64,000 bases of DNA. Source: Bacteroidetes bacterium RIFCSPLOWO2_12_FULL_35_15. Its GTDB lineage: Bacteria > Bacteroidota > Bacteroidia > 2-12-FULL-35-15. Numbering within the stretch: the first letter of the stretch is position 1; the number at the start of each line of letters is the position of its first letter. Made by a program: the position numbers and the translations under genes. Under the pieces are notes generated by a model, which ran no database searches, was not told the DNA's origin, and saw only the letters and a program-made list of their open reading frames with translations. Where the stretch lies: NCBI GenBank assembly GCA_001769385.1, contig MEPB01000045.1:1-64000 (forward strand). The letters are read 5' to 3'. Shown here piece by piece: positions 33,552 to 42,358 of this stretch.

Positions 33552-34808
33552 ATGGGGACTAAAAAAAAAATAATTATTGTTGGCGGAGGATTTGCAGGCA
33601 TCCAGTTTATAAAAAAATTAGATGAAAAATTGTTTGAGGTTTTATTAATTGATAAGCTCAATCATTACCAGTTTCAACCATTATTTTATCAGGTTGCAGC
33701 TTCTCAAATAGAGCCATCCAATATCTCATTCCCATTACGACATATTTTTAATAATAAAAAAAATGTTCAAATAAGGCTTGCAGAAGTTTTAAGTGTTGAT
33801 GCAACGAACAAAAAAATTAATACAAGCATAGGCGATTTTGTGTATGATTATCTGGTAATTGCAATAGGTTGCACCACAAATTTCTTTGGTAATAATGAAA
33901 TCAGCAAGTATGCTTTTACTTTAAAAACAACTTATGATGCCATTGAAATCAGAAACCATATTTTGCAAACTTTTGAAAAAATAATTTCTGCAAAAGAAAC
34001 TGAAAAAGAGAGTTTGTTAAATCTTGTCATAGTTGGTGCCGGACCCACCGGTGTGGAATTATCAGGTGCTTTTGCTGAAATGAAAAAGGATGTGTTACCA
34101 AAGGATTATCCAGATATTGATTTTTCGAAATTTAAAATTATCTTAATTGAAGGGAGCAAGAACACTTTAAATAATATGAGTGACAAGGCAAAAGTTGCTT
34201 CCGGAAAATATTTGCTGGAAATGAATGTAACTATTCTTACCGAAACTTTTGTAAAAAATTATGATGGCGAAATTTTAACGTTTAAAGATGGAAATAGTAT
34301 TAAAACAAAAACGGTTATCTGGGCAGCCGGGGTTATAGGTAATACGATTCAAGGATTGTCGGATAATTATTTAACCACGACAAATCGAATTAAAGTAAAT
34401 AGAATAAATCAGGTTATTGGTACTGAAAATGTTTTTGCATTAGGTGATATCGCTTATATGGAAACACCAAAATATCCGAAAGGTCATCCGCAGGTAGCTA
34501 ATGTGGCAATTAATCAGGCAAAAAATTTAGCTAAAAATTTCAAAAAAAAATTTCAAGGAAAGCAAACGCAAGAGTTTGAATATAAAGATTTGGGTTCTAT
34601 GGCCACTATTGGAAGAAATAAAGCGGTGGCTGATTTTTCATTTATAAAGTTTAAAGGATATTTTGCCTGGGTAGCCTGGATGTTTCTCCACCTGATGCTT
34701 ATTCTGAGTGTCAAAAATAAATTAATGATATTTATTAATTGGGCTTGGACGTATATCACAAAAGATACTGGGCTTCGTTTAATTTTTACTTCAAACAAAA
34801 AGAAATAA
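33552..34808 (+). CDS. ndh: Type II NADH:quinone oxidoreductase
   Basis: NDH-2 passes electrons from NADH to the quinone pool without pumping protons. The 418-residue chain has FAD-binding IIVGGGFAGIQFIKKL at the start, NADH-binding VIVGAGPTGVELSGAFAEM near residue 160 and FALGDIAYME near 295. The FQPLFYQVAASQIEPSNIS segment is conserved. C-terminal hydrophobic residues (FAWVAWMFLHLMLILSV) would anchor it to the membrane. It feeds the same quinone pool as the sdh operon downstream, though on its own transcript. Confidence 0.92.
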   Translation: MGTKKKIIIVGGGFAGIQFIKKLDEKLFEVLLIDKLNHYQFQPLFYQVAASQIEPSNISFPLRHIFNNKKNVQIRLAEVLSVDATNKKINTSIGDFVYDYLVIAIGCTTNFFGNNEISKYAFTLKTTYDAIEIRNHILQTFEKIISAKETEKESLLNLVIVGAGPTGVELSGAFAEMKKDVLPKDYPDIDFSKFKIILIEGSKNTLNNMSDKAKVASGKYLLEMNVTILTETFVKNYDGEILTFKDGNSIKTKTVIWAAGVIGNTIQGLSDNYLTTTNRIKVNRINQVIGTENVFALGDIAYMETPKYPKGHPQVANVAINQAKNLAKNFKKKFQGKQTQEFEYKDLGSMATIGRNKAVADFSFIKFKGYFAWVAWMFLHLMLILSVKNKLMIFINWAWTYITKDTGLRLIFTSNKKK

Positions 34809-34967
34809 CTACTGACAATCAATGTGTAAATCACTTGAACCGATACTTGTAGAAGAAAACTGAAAAAACATTTACACTTTAAAAATAAGCAGGAAGAGTA
34901 ATGTTCTGTATTAACCTGAGCTCGATTAATAATTGTTTTTAAAAATGGGAGCTGCACTATATTTCCA

Positions 34968-35113
34968 AGCACCTTTCATCCTATGAGCGGATCGAAAAAT
35001 ATTTTTTTATTAGCATGATGCTTCATTCCATTCAGCATGACAAAACAACAAACATAATTTCATAAATAGCTCTGTTTGTTTATATTTTCGAGGCATTATT
35101 AACCGAACTCATG
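34968..35113. repeat. Long intergenic repeat, uninterrupted copy
   Basis: About 145 bp are similar to 40433-40685 apart from the inserted element there. Matching landmarks include attccattcagcatgacaaa, caacaaacataatttcata and attttcgaggcattatta. The insertion target ATAAT occurs once, at 35054-35058. It occupies most of the 317-base gap between ndh and the convergent lipoprotein gene; the rest of the gap (34809-34967) shows nothing else. Confidence 0.78.
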
Positions 35114-35125
35114 TTATTAGAAAAA

Positions 35126-36133
35126 TTATTTATTTATTACACCAATTGCTTTAACACTAAGATCAAAAATTTTAACATTATCAAAATTTAAACGCTTGTA
35201 TTCTTTTTTTTCTAAGTCATATAGGGAACCCCACCAGGATCCTAAAAAATCATCTCTGGAAAGATCATCATGATCAAATACACCAAAGCCAATACTGTCG
35301 TTTGCAGAATAATGATATAAATTAAATGTGTCGTGTGCAGTATATCTGTCGGTGCAAGGTTCGTAAGTTGTTTGAGCATAATATTCGTTCTTGGGATAAT
35401 TAATGGTCCAATAAATATCCGGATAACTACTTTTCCAGAGCGTATTATCCATACCTGCAGGAGAAAAAGTGGAGTCGTTCCGTAGCACTAATCCTCTACC
35501 GTAAATAATGCTTTTATAAATTTCAGGAACATTCATTTCAAACTTAACACGCGCATTCATCAATGGTTTTACGGCAAGTATATGTTTGTAGGAATAGCTG
35601 CTGTCTGGATTCATTACGCGTATTTCATCTGTAAATGTGGTTTGCGACATTTCTATTTCAATGATCTGTTTTCCTTTTTTCAAATTGTGAAATGCGTAAA
35701 AAGGGATTTGTATTTGTAGTTCATTTGCTTTTCTCAGATCGACAGTGTCGGTTGAAAGACTCAGGTTTTTTGCGGTAGGTAAAGTGTCGGTATAATAACG
35801 AAAGGTGTTTTTCAAAATACGATAATCTGAGGTTATGATTTTATTGTTACAATAAAAATCAAATGTAAATGCAGTTTTAAAAAGTGTATCATGGTAGTGG
35901 GAATTAATTGGAAATGGAAAATTTTTTAACTCCCTGATGTTAAGTTTTACAAAAAGAATAGTGTTTAATGAATCAATGGAAAAGGAGATGTTGTTTTTAT
36001 TAAAATAATTGGATCTGTTTAATACAGAATAGGAGACTGGTTTTGGTTCTGTTTTTTTATCGTAATGCGAATTTACGCAACTGAAAAAGTTGAAAGTAAA
36101 TAGTACTAAAAACAAAAGCGATCCGGAGTTCAT
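35126..36133 (-). CDS. Putative lipoprotein with C2-like C-terminal segment
   Basis: A 335-residue protein with lipoprotein box FNFFSC near residue 18. The middle is beta-rich and not recognised. The C-terminal part reads SIGFGVFDHDDLSRDDFLGS, the Asp-rich calcium-loop pattern of C2 domains, and ends with more beta-strand sequence. Attachment to a periplasmic or outer-membrane leaflet is likely. Only ATG 36133 fits the signal peptide; a promoter box (36138-36145) lies five bases before it, implying a very short or absent 5' leader. Confidence 0.65.
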   Translation of the reverse strand: MNSGSLLFLVLFTFNFFSCVNSHYDKKTEPKPVSYSVLNRSNYFNKNNISFSIDSLNTILFVKLNIRELKNFPFPINSHYHDTLFKTAFTFDFYCNNKIITSDYRILKNTFRYYTDTLPTAKNLSLSTDTVDLRKANELQIQIPFYAFHNLKKGKQIIEIEMSQTTFTDEIRVMNPDSSYSYKHILAVKPLMNARVKFEMNVPEIYKSIIYGRGLVLRNDSTFSPAGMDNTLWKSSYPDIYWTINYPKNEYYAQTTYEPCTDRYTAHDTFNLYHYSANDSIGFGVFDHDDLSRDDFLGSWWGSLYDLEKKEYKRLNFDNVKIFDLSVKAIGVINK

Positions 36134-36137
36134 CTAT

Positions 36138-36167
36138 CAAAGATAATTCTTTCAAAGAAAAAACCAA
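36138..36167 (-). promoter_or_regulatory. Bacteroidota-type promoter of the C2-like lipoprotein
   Basis: On the minus strand TTG (36167-36165) is followed after 19 bases by TATCTTTG (36145-36138), both consensus. Its upstream part overlaps the sdh terminator. Confidence 0.55.
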
Positions 36168-36192
36168 CCTCTGCTGAGATTGGTTTTTTTAT
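36157..36192 (-). terminator. Terminator of the sdh operon
   Basis: AAAAAACCAA (36158-36167) pairs with TTGGTTTTTT (36180-36189) around a short inner stem. On the minus strand it begins about 33 bases after the sdhB stop and ends in a T-run. Confidence 0.82.
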
Positions 36193-36224
36193 ATCTTCCC
36201 TTTTTGAGAAGGCAAATAGAATTT

Positions 36225-36983
36225 TTAATCTTTACAATTTGCAACTAAATATTCACGATTCATACGTGCAATATTTTCTAATGTAATCCCTTGCGGGCAC
36301 TCCACTTCACATGCACCGGTGTTGGTGCAGCTTCCAAATCCTTCCAGATCCATCTGAGCAACCATGTTTTTTACACGTGCTGTTGCTTCAATTTTTCCTT
36401 GAGGTAATAATGCAAATTGTGAAACTTTTGCAGCAACAAATAGCATTGCAGAAGCATTTTTACATGTTGCAACACAAGCACCACATCCGATACAAGCCGC
36501 AGCATTGAAAGATGCATCTGCATCATTTTTTGGAATAGGTAAACAGTTTGCATCTTGTGCTGTCCCCGTGTTTACAGAAATAAATCCTCCTTTTGCCTGA
36601 ATCCTTTCAAAAGATGAACGATCAACTGCCAGATCTTTTATCACCGGAAATGCTTGTGCTCTCCAAGGTTCAACAACAATGGTGTCACCATCTTTAAAAG
36701 AACGCATGTGTAACTGGCAAGTAGTGATTCCTGTTTTCGGACCATGAGCACGGCCATTAATCACCATACTGCACATTCCGCATATTCCTTCACGACAATC
36801 GTGATCGAATACGATCGGACTTTCATTTTTGCTTACCAGTTGTTCGTTCAAGATATCAAACATTTCAAGAAATGACATATCCGGTGAAATCCCGGTTACA
36901 GGATATGTTACCAATTGACCTTGTTCTTTTGCGCTGTTCTGACGCCAGATCTTTAGCGTTAAATTCATATTTCCGTGACTCAT
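36225..36983 (-). CDS. sdhB: Succinate dehydrogenase/fumarate reductase iron-sulfur subunit
   Basis: SdhB carries electrons from SdhA to the membrane subunit. CREGICGMC holds the plant-type [2Fe-2S] ligands, [11 protein letters not shown] and [12 protein letters not shown] the C-terminal cluster ligands. The 252 residues match the Bacteroidota/Epsilonproteobacteria type. It is last in sdhC-sdhA-sdhB; a perfect palindrome fills the 65-base gap after sdhA. Confidence 0.96.
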   Translation of the reverse strand: MSHGNMNLTLKIWRQNSAKEQGQLVTYPVTGISPDMSFLEMFDILNEQLVSKNESPIVFDHDCREGICGMCSMVINGRAHGPKTGITTCQLHMRSFKDGDTIVVEPWRAQAFPVIKDLAVDRSSFERIQAKGGFISVNTGTAQDANCLPIPKNDADASFNAAACIGCGACVATCKNASAMLFVAAKVSQFALLPQGKIEATARVKNMVAQMDLEGFGSCTNTGACEVECPQGITLENIARMNREYLVANCKD

Positions 36984-37007
36984 ATTTTTTTAATTTAATA
37001 ATTTTCT

Positions 37008-37040
37008 ATACCCTAAGGGTTTTTAAAACCCTTAGGGTAT
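37008..37040. repeat. Perfect 33-base palindrome between sdhA and sdhB
   Basis: Arms ATACCCTAAGGGTTTT and its complement enclose one base. Length and layout equal those of the REP-like copies near 14204, but the sequence differs. As RNA it is a 16-bp hairpin just before sdhB. Confidence 0.92.
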
Positions 37041-37048
37041 TTAATTAA

Positions 37049-39028
37049 TTATTTATAACTGCGTTGTGCAATTTTAATTGTTTCGAATTTCAAGTCTTCT
37101 TTGTGCATTTCATAGGAGTAATTTCCTTTGTATTCCCATGCAGCAACATAAGCAAATTCATCGTCTTTACGTAATGCTTCACCCTCATCTGTTTGTGATT
37201 CAACCCTAAAATGACCACCACAGGATTCAGAACGATTTAATGCATCCATACACATTAACTCACCTAATTCAAGGAAGTCGGAAACACGACTTGCTTTTTC
37301 TAACTCAGGATTCATTTCATTTGGTTTTCCGGTAACACGTACATCTTTCCAGAATTCATCACGTAATTCGCGGATCTCAACAATTGCTTCTTTTAATCCT
37401 TTTTCGTTACGAGCCATTCCGCATTTCTCCCACATGATCTTTCCTAATCGTTTGTGGAAATGATCAACCGATTTATTACCTTTTATGGCAAAGAATTTAT
37501 CTATTTGTGATTGTGCATCATTCTCTGCAGCAACAAATGCTTCGTGTGTAGTCGGTATAGGTTTTACTGCAATTTCTTTTGCTAAATAAGCACCGATTGT
37601 GTAAGGTATAACAAAATAACCATCGGCTAAACCTTGCATTAATGCAGATGCTCCAAGGCGATTAGCGCCATGGTCCGAGAAATTTGCTTCACCTAAACAA
37701 TACAATCCCGGAACAGTTGTCATTAAATTATAATCCACCCATAATCCACCCATTGTATAATGTACAGCAGGGTAAATACGCATCGGCACTTCGAATGGGT
37801 TTTCACCGGTAATTTGTTCGTACATAGTAAATAAATTACCATATTTTTCTACTACTACTTGTTTACCAAATTCCTTTATTTGTTCGTCTGTAGGATTTGA
37901 GATACTTAACTTTTTAGCTTGTGTTTTTCCGAAACGTTCAATAGCTGCCTTGAAATCAAGGAATACCGCCATTTTTGAAGCCCCTACACCAAAACCTTCA
38001 TCACAACGTTCTTTTGCAGCACGTGATGCAACATCTCGTGGAACAAGGTTCCCGAATGCAGGATACCTGCGTTCTAAATAATAATCTCTTTCCTCTTCAG
38101 GTATTTCATTTCCTTTGCGTGTATCGTCTTTTTTCTTTGGGACCCAAATGCGTCCGTCATTACGTAATGATTCACTCATCAATGTTAATTTCGATTGATG
38201 ATCACCTGAAACGGGAATACAGGTTGGATGAATTTGTGTAAAACAAGGATTACCAAAAAACGCTCCTTTTTTATGTGCTTTCCAAACTGAAGTAGCATTG
38301 CAACCCATTGCATTGGTTGAAAGATAAAATACGTTTCCATAACCACCGGTACACAATAATACAGCATGTCCGAAGTGACGTTCTAGTTTACCTGTTACCA
38401 GATCACGTGCGATGATACCACGTGCTTTATCATCAATTTTTACTACTTCCAACATTTCGTGGCGAGGGAACATATCAACAGTTCCTAAACCAATCTGTCT
38501 TTGTAACGCACTATATGCTCCTAATAATAATTGTTGTCCGGTTTGACCTGCCGCATAGAATGTACGTTGAACCTGTGTTCCACCGAATGAACGGTTGCTT
38601 AACATTCCACCATATTCACGCGCTAAAGGAACACCCTGAGCAACACATTGGTCAATGATACTGTTACTTACTTCGGCTAAACGATATACATTTCCTTCAC
38701 GGGCACGGTAGTCGCCACCTTTAATAGTATCATAAAATAAACGGTAAACACTATCACCATCATTTTGATAGTTTTTTGCGGCATTAATACCACCTTGCGC
38801 AGCGATAGAGTGAGCTCTGCGTGCAGAATCCTGGTAACAGAATACTTTTACCTTGTAGCCTAACTCAGCAAGTGAGGCCGCAGCAGAAGCCCCTGCAAGA
38901 CCCGAACCAACTACAATAATTTCTAAATTTCTTTTGTTTGAAGGATTAACAAGTGCAACAGAGGCTTTGTATTTTGTCCACTTTTGCTCTACATTTCCTT
39001 CCGGAATTTTACTATCTAATTTTGACAT
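37049..39028 (-). CDS. sdhA: Succinate dehydrogenase/fumarate reductase flavoprotein subunit
   Basis: SdhA oxidises succinate at a covalently bound [22 protein letters not shown] is the FAD-binding loop, [15 protein letters not shown] includes the His that carries the flavin, and [20 protein letters not shown]-type sequence (AN RLGASAL) closes the site. The 659-residue length and [21 protein letters not shown] are features of the type found with a single five-helix cytochrome b subunit. Between it and sdhC a four-helix-bundle gene with flanking repeats has been inserted. Confidence 0.96.
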   Translation of the reverse strand: MSKLDSKIPEGNVEQKWTKYKASVALVNPSNKRNLEIIVVGSGLAGASAAASLAELGYKVKVFCYQDSARRAHSIAAQGGINAAKNYQNDGDSVYRLFYDTIKGGDYRAREGNVYRLAEVSNSIIDQCVAQGVPLAREYGGMLSNRSFGGTQVQRTFYAAGQTGQQLLLGAYSALQRQIGLGTVDMFPRHEMLEVVKIDDKARGIIARDLVTGKLERHFGHAVLLCTGGYGNVFYLSTNAMGCNATSVWKAHKKGAFFGNPCFTQIHPTCIPVSGDHQSKLTLMSESLRNDGRIWVPKKKDDTRKGNEIPEEERDYYLERRYPAFGNLVPRDVASRAAKERCDEGFGVGASKMAVFLDFKAAIERFGKTQAKKLSISNPTDEQIKEFGKQVVVEKYGNLFTMYEQITGENPFEVPMRIYPAVHYTMGGLWVDYNLMTTVPGLYCLGEANFSDHGANRLGASALMQGLADGYFVIPYTIGAYLAKEIAVKPIPTTHEAFVAAENDAQSQIDKFFAIKGNKSVDHFHKRLGKIMWEKCGMARNEKGLKEAIVEIRELRDEFWKDVRVTGKPNEMNPELEKASRVSDFLELGELMCMDALNRSESCGGHFRVESQTDEGEALRKDDEFAYVAAWEYKGNYSYEMHKEDLKFETIKIAQRSYK

Positions 39029-39131
39029 ATTAAATTGTTTAATTGTTTAACTGTTCAATGGCTAAATTGTTAAATTGTTAAATTGTTTGGTTTCGTTTTT
39101 TAGCAATTTAACAGCAGAGCCATTCAGCAAT
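39029..39131. repeat. Repeat block on the sdhA side of the four-helix-bundle gene
   Basis: Several copies of a unit near aaattgtttaa/aaattgttaaattg run between the sdhA start and the small gene, ending with caatttaacagcagagcc, a motif seen again at 39522-39540. Confidence 0.72.
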
Positions 39132-39512
39132 TTATAGTGTTAATTTTTCATTTGTGTATTTTATTAACGAGTTAATTGATTTTGGTAATTTTTGAAGCTC
39201 GTTAAAAATAAAATTATATTGTTCTTCATTTAATAGTTTTCTAACCCTTGACTTTTCATTCCAATCCAAACATTCCATTGCAGAAGCATAACTTATTCGG
39301 TAAAATTTTATTTTATCCTTCTTCCCATATCTTCCAAAGCCCTCTGCAATATTTGCTGAAACTGAATCAGCTGCTGTAATAAATTGTTCTCCAACTGTAT
39401 TTTGTGCTATATGACTCCAGTTTAATACTACATCCCAAATATGATTACTTAAGCGAAAAGAAATTTTGTACGATTCAATATCATTCAATTTCAAAAATTT
39501 CTTTTCCTCCAT
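39132..39512 (-). CDS. Four-helix-bundle protein (S23/IVP family)
   Basis: A 126-residue all-helical protein with the family signature ADSVSANIAEGFGRYGKKD. Relatives are encoded in 23S rRNA intervening sequences and as free genes scattered in Bacteroidota genomes; one relative (Avd) helps diversity-generating retroelements. No reverse transcriptase is nearby, so this is the orphan type. It interrupts sdhC-sdhA in the operon direction and has repeat blocks at both ends. A role in succinate dehydrogenase is unlikely. Confidence 0.88.
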   Translation of the reverse strand: MEEKKFLKLNDIESYKISFRLSNHIWDVVLNWSHIAQNTVGEQFITAADSVSANIAEGFGRYGKKDKIKFYRISYASAMECLDWNEKSRVRKLLNEEQYNFIFNELQKLPKSINSLIKYTNEKLTL

Positions 39513-39553
39513 TCTTCAACAATTTAACAGTAAAACCATTTAACCATTTATAT
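39513..39553. repeat. Repeat block on the sdhC side of the four-helix-bundle gene
   Basis: Contains caacaatttaacagtaaaacc, matching the motif near 39105 on the other side of the gene. The two blocks delimit the inserted unit. Confidence 0.65.
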
Positions 39554-39556
39554 TAT

Positions 39557-40228
39557 TTACTTAATTAAGCCTAAAAACATAGTAACAGGCATAGAAGCAA
39601 AAAGTAAAACGATAATTACAGAATACCAAAAACCAAATGCCTTAATAAAAGGAGTGTATTTTTTGTGATTTAATCCGAATGTTTGAAAGGCTGACTGAAA
39701 ACCGTGTAACAGATGGTACAATAAAGAAACCAATCCTAATAAATAAACTGTTAATATAAGTGGATTGGAAAAAACCGGTTTTAAACTTTCAAAGGTATTA
39801 TGCTCTTCTCCATTAAACACTGCTACTTTTGTGGGTACCCAGAAATTTGCGAGATGTACCACCAGAAACATCAATAATAACGTTCCTAAAAGTCCCATGG
39901 ATCGGGAATACCATGTGCTGCTGGCAGCCGAATTTTGAACAGCATATTTTTGCGGACGAGCCTTATTGTTTTGCAATGTTAAAATTAATGCCTGAACAAC
40001 ATGCAAAACAATGCCTAAAAACAGACCAACTTCAAGAATGCGCATGATAATATTATTTGCCATAAAACCGGCTACCATATTATAGGTGACTCCGCTGTCG
40101 TTAAAATATATGCAGGCATTAATACAAACGTGTACCACTAGAAATACAATAAGAAATAAGCCGGTAAAGCCCATTAAGTATTTTTTCCCAAGGGAAGATG
40201 TTATAAAATTTGGTGATGTATTACTCAT
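39557..40228 (-). CDS. sdhC: Succinate dehydrogenase cytochrome b subunit
   Basis: This 223-residue protein has five membrane helices, as in single-subunit, di-heme cytochrome b558 anchors, so no sdhD is expected. Helix-borne histidines in FLVVHVCIN, GIVLHVVQAL, LVVHLANFW and LYHLLHGFQ are the candidate heme ligands. It is the first gene of the operon; a consensus promoter lies at 40266-40296. Confidence 0.93.
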   Translation of the reverse strand: MSNTSPNFITSSLGKKYLMGFTGLFLIVFLVVHVCINACIYFNDSGVTYNMVAGFMANNIIMRILEVGLFLGIVLHVVQALILTLQNNKARPQKYAVQNSAASSTWYSRSMGLLGTLLLMFLVVHLANFWVPTKVAVFNGEEHNTFESLKPVFSNPLILTVYLLGLVSLLYHLLHGFQSAFQTFGLNHKKYTPFIKAFGFWYSVIIVLLFASMPVTMFLGLIK

Positions 40229-40265
40229 AATTGTAGGATTATAGGATTCATTTTTTTTAGCGGAA

Positions 40266-40296
40266 CAAATGTATAATTCAAAATCATTTCTATCAA
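40266..40296 (-). promoter_or_regulatory. Bacteroidota-type promoter of the sdh operon
   Basis: On the minus strand TTG (40296-40294), a 20-base spacer and TACATTTG (40273-40266) match consensus. The sdhC start is 38 bases downstream. Confidence 0.68.
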
Positions 40297-40432
40297 GTAA
40301 AACAAAATGATTTATGGCATAAAAATAATTTATTCCCTGAGTTACCTGTTTTGACTGTGTTTAAGAGCTAATTTATAATGATTTTAAATAAGGGGCTGGC
40401 GTGATGAAATACGACTAGTAAAACTACTTTAT

Positions 40433-40685
40433 TTACAAGCTCCTGTCATTTTGAGAGGAGCGAAAAATCTTGTTTTTATTAGCAGATGCGTCATTCCATT
40501 CGGCATAACAAAACAACAAGAATATAATACCAATTGAAATATAAAAATAATATCCATTTTTAAAACCTCACCCAAAACCCTCTCCTTTTTTCAAGGAGAG
40601 GGGTGAGGTTTTATATTTCAATAGGTATAATTTCATAAATTGATCTGTTTGTTGATGTTTTCGAGGCATTATTAATCGACTCAGT
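40433..40685. repeat. Long intergenic repeat, copy interrupted by a MITE-like element
   Basis: Outside the inserted element this matches 34968-35113, from attccattcggcataacaaa through attttcgaggcattatta. With the element it takes up much of the 585-base gap between sdhC and aminopeptidase P. The remaining parts (40297-40432, 40686-40761) show only AT-rich DNA. Confidence 0.78.
40529..40626. mobile_element. MITE-like palindromic element, copy 2, with target duplication
   Basis: A 98-bp element with near-perfect terminal inverted repeats (ACCAATTGAAATATAAAA against its complement, one mismatch) and a CCTCTCCTT/AAGGAGAGG core. ATAAT is found on both sides (40524-40528, 40627-40631), while the related locus at 35054-35058 has ATAAT once and no insert. 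The flanking palindromic character leaves one or two bases of uncertainty in the ends. It codes for no protein and would depend on a transposase elsewhere. Confidence 0.78.
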
Positions 40686-40761
40686 TTTTTATAATTTTTA
40701 ACTTACCCTAATTATCTTAACTGTATCATCTTATAGTTTTCATTTTTATTTCAATTTTGTT

Positions 40762-40793
40762 TTTGAACAAACATTAATAAAATTCTATCTTTG
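40762..40793 (+). promoter_or_regulatory. Bacteroidota-type promoter of aminopeptidase P
   Basis: TTTG (40762-40765), a 20-base spacer and TATCTTTG (40786-40793) match the -33/-7 consensus. The start codon follows 20 bases after the box. Confidence 0.72.
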
Positions 40794-40813
40794 AATTTCT
40801 AAAAACACAAGCT

Positions 40814-42103
40814 ATGAAATACCTACCTATTAATTCGCAACTATATATTGAAAATCGCAAACGTTACGCGAAAAAATTAAAACCAAAATCAATTGCAGTT
40901 TTTAACTCGAATGATTTTATGCCAACCAGTGCAGATGGTACCATGATGTTCATTCAAAACTCAGATATATTTTATCTTTCAGGTATCGATCAGGAAGAAA
41001 GTATTTTAGTAATCTTCCCGGATGCAAACGAAGAAGCGCATCGCGAAATATTATTTCTGAAAGAAACCAATGAACATATTGCTATTTGGGAAGGTCACAA
41101 ATATACCAAAGAAGAAGCGATTGCGGCATCAGGAGTTCGCAAGATCTATTGGATGAAAGATTTTGTTACTGTTTTTAATACATTGATGTGTGAAGCAGAA
41201 AATGTGTATCTGAATTCCAACGAACATCTTCGTGCAGTGGTGGAAGTGCAAACACGTGATGCACGTTTTATCAAATTTTGTCAGGAAAAATATCCTTTGC
41301 ATTCGTATCATCGTTCAGCACCAATCATGCATGAACTAAGAGCTATCAAATCGAAACTCGAAATAGAAGCCATGCAACAGGCTTGTAACATTACCGAAAA
41401 AGGGTTCAGAAGATTATTAGGTTTTATAAAACCCGGTGTAATGGAATATGAAATTGAAGCAGAATTGATCCACGAATTTGTTCGCAACCGTTCACGCGGA
41501 TTTGCATACGGACCGATCGTGGCATCCGGATTAAATGCTTGTGTGTTGCATTATGTAGAGAATAATAAAGAATGTAAAGCGGGAGAAGTCATATTGATGG
41601 ATGTTGCAGCGGAGTATGCAAACTATGCGAGTGATCTTACACGTTGTGTTCCCGTGAGCGGAAAGTTTACTCAACGCCAGAAAGATGTTTACAATGCCGT
41701 ATTGCGTGTGATGCGCGGTGCAATAAAAATGTTGGTGGTAGGAAATAATATTACCGATTATCATCGTGCTGTGGGTAAACTTACAGAAACAGAATTAATT
41801 GGCTTGGGTTTATTGAAAGCAGAAGATGTTGCAAAACAAAACCCTGATGCTCCTTTATATAAAAAATATTTCATGCATGGCACTTCCCACTTTTTAGGAT
41901 TGGATGTACATGATGTAGGAAGCCGCTACCGCCCTTTTGAAGCAGGAATGGTTTATACCTGTGAACCCGGTATTTATATTCCGGAAGAAAATTTAGGCAT
42001 CCGTTTAGAAGATGATATTTTACTTACCGAAAACGGTCCAATTGATCTGATGGCAAATATTCCTATTGAAGCCGATGATATAGAAGCATTGATGGCGAAG
42101 TAA
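40814..42103 (+). CDS. pepP: Aminopeptidase P family metallopeptidase
   Basis: The enzyme removes N-terminal residues that precede proline. A creatinase-like N-domain (residues 1-170, with TSADGTMMFIQNSDIFYLSG) is followed by a pita-bread catalytic domain. Its metal ligands appear in LMDVAAEYANYASDLTR, HGTSHFLGLDVHDVG, CEPGIYI and GIRLEDDILLTE. The 429 residues are standard. It has its own promoter and no cotranscribed neighbours. Confidence 0.93.
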   Translation: MKYLPINSQLYIENRKRYAKKLKPKSIAVFNSNDFMPTSADGTMMFIQNSDIFYLSGIDQEESILVIFPDANEEAHREILFLKETNEHIAIWEGHKYTKEEAIAASGVRKIYWMKDFVTVFNTLMCEAENVYLNSNEHLRAVVEVQTRDARFIKFCQEKYPLHSYHRSAPIMHELRAIKSKLEIEAMQQACNITEKGFRRLLGFIKPGVMEYEIEAELIHEFVRNRSRGFAYGPIVASGLNACVLHYVENNKECKAGEVILMDVAAEYANYASDLTRCVPVSGKFTQRQKDVYNAVLRVMRGAIKMLVVGNNITDYHRAVGKLTETELIGLGLLKAEDVAKQNPDAPLYKKYFMHGTSHFLGLDVHDVGSRYRPFEAGMVYTCEPGIYIPEENLGIRLEDDILLTENGPIDLMANIPIEADDIEALMAK

Positions 42104-42358
42104 TTTGCCAATGTGTTAATTTGGAAGTTTGAAAATGTGTCCCCCTTGTGAATGGTTTGTGTGCAAAGAGAAGGGGGAGTGTGTAAGCTTTGTGTGATGC
42201 AGGGGGATGAATTGCTGAATTTCAATGATGTGAATATTCCGTTGCAACCCCAAATCAACAAATATCCACCACTCACACAAAATTAGTTGCCGTTTAGTAA
42301 TTGAGATAAAATCCTAGTTTTTCTTGGTTTATATTTGATTAACGAAAAACTTCCCACC

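Noticed and set aside
39132-39512. Diversity-generating retroelement accessory protein (Avd)
   Set aside because: The four-helix-bundle family is the same, but there is no reverse transcriptase, template repeat or variable repeat nearby.
42140-42178. Terminator after aminopeptidase P
   Set aside because: TCCCCCTT and AAGGGGGA can pair, but the loop is long and no T-run follows.
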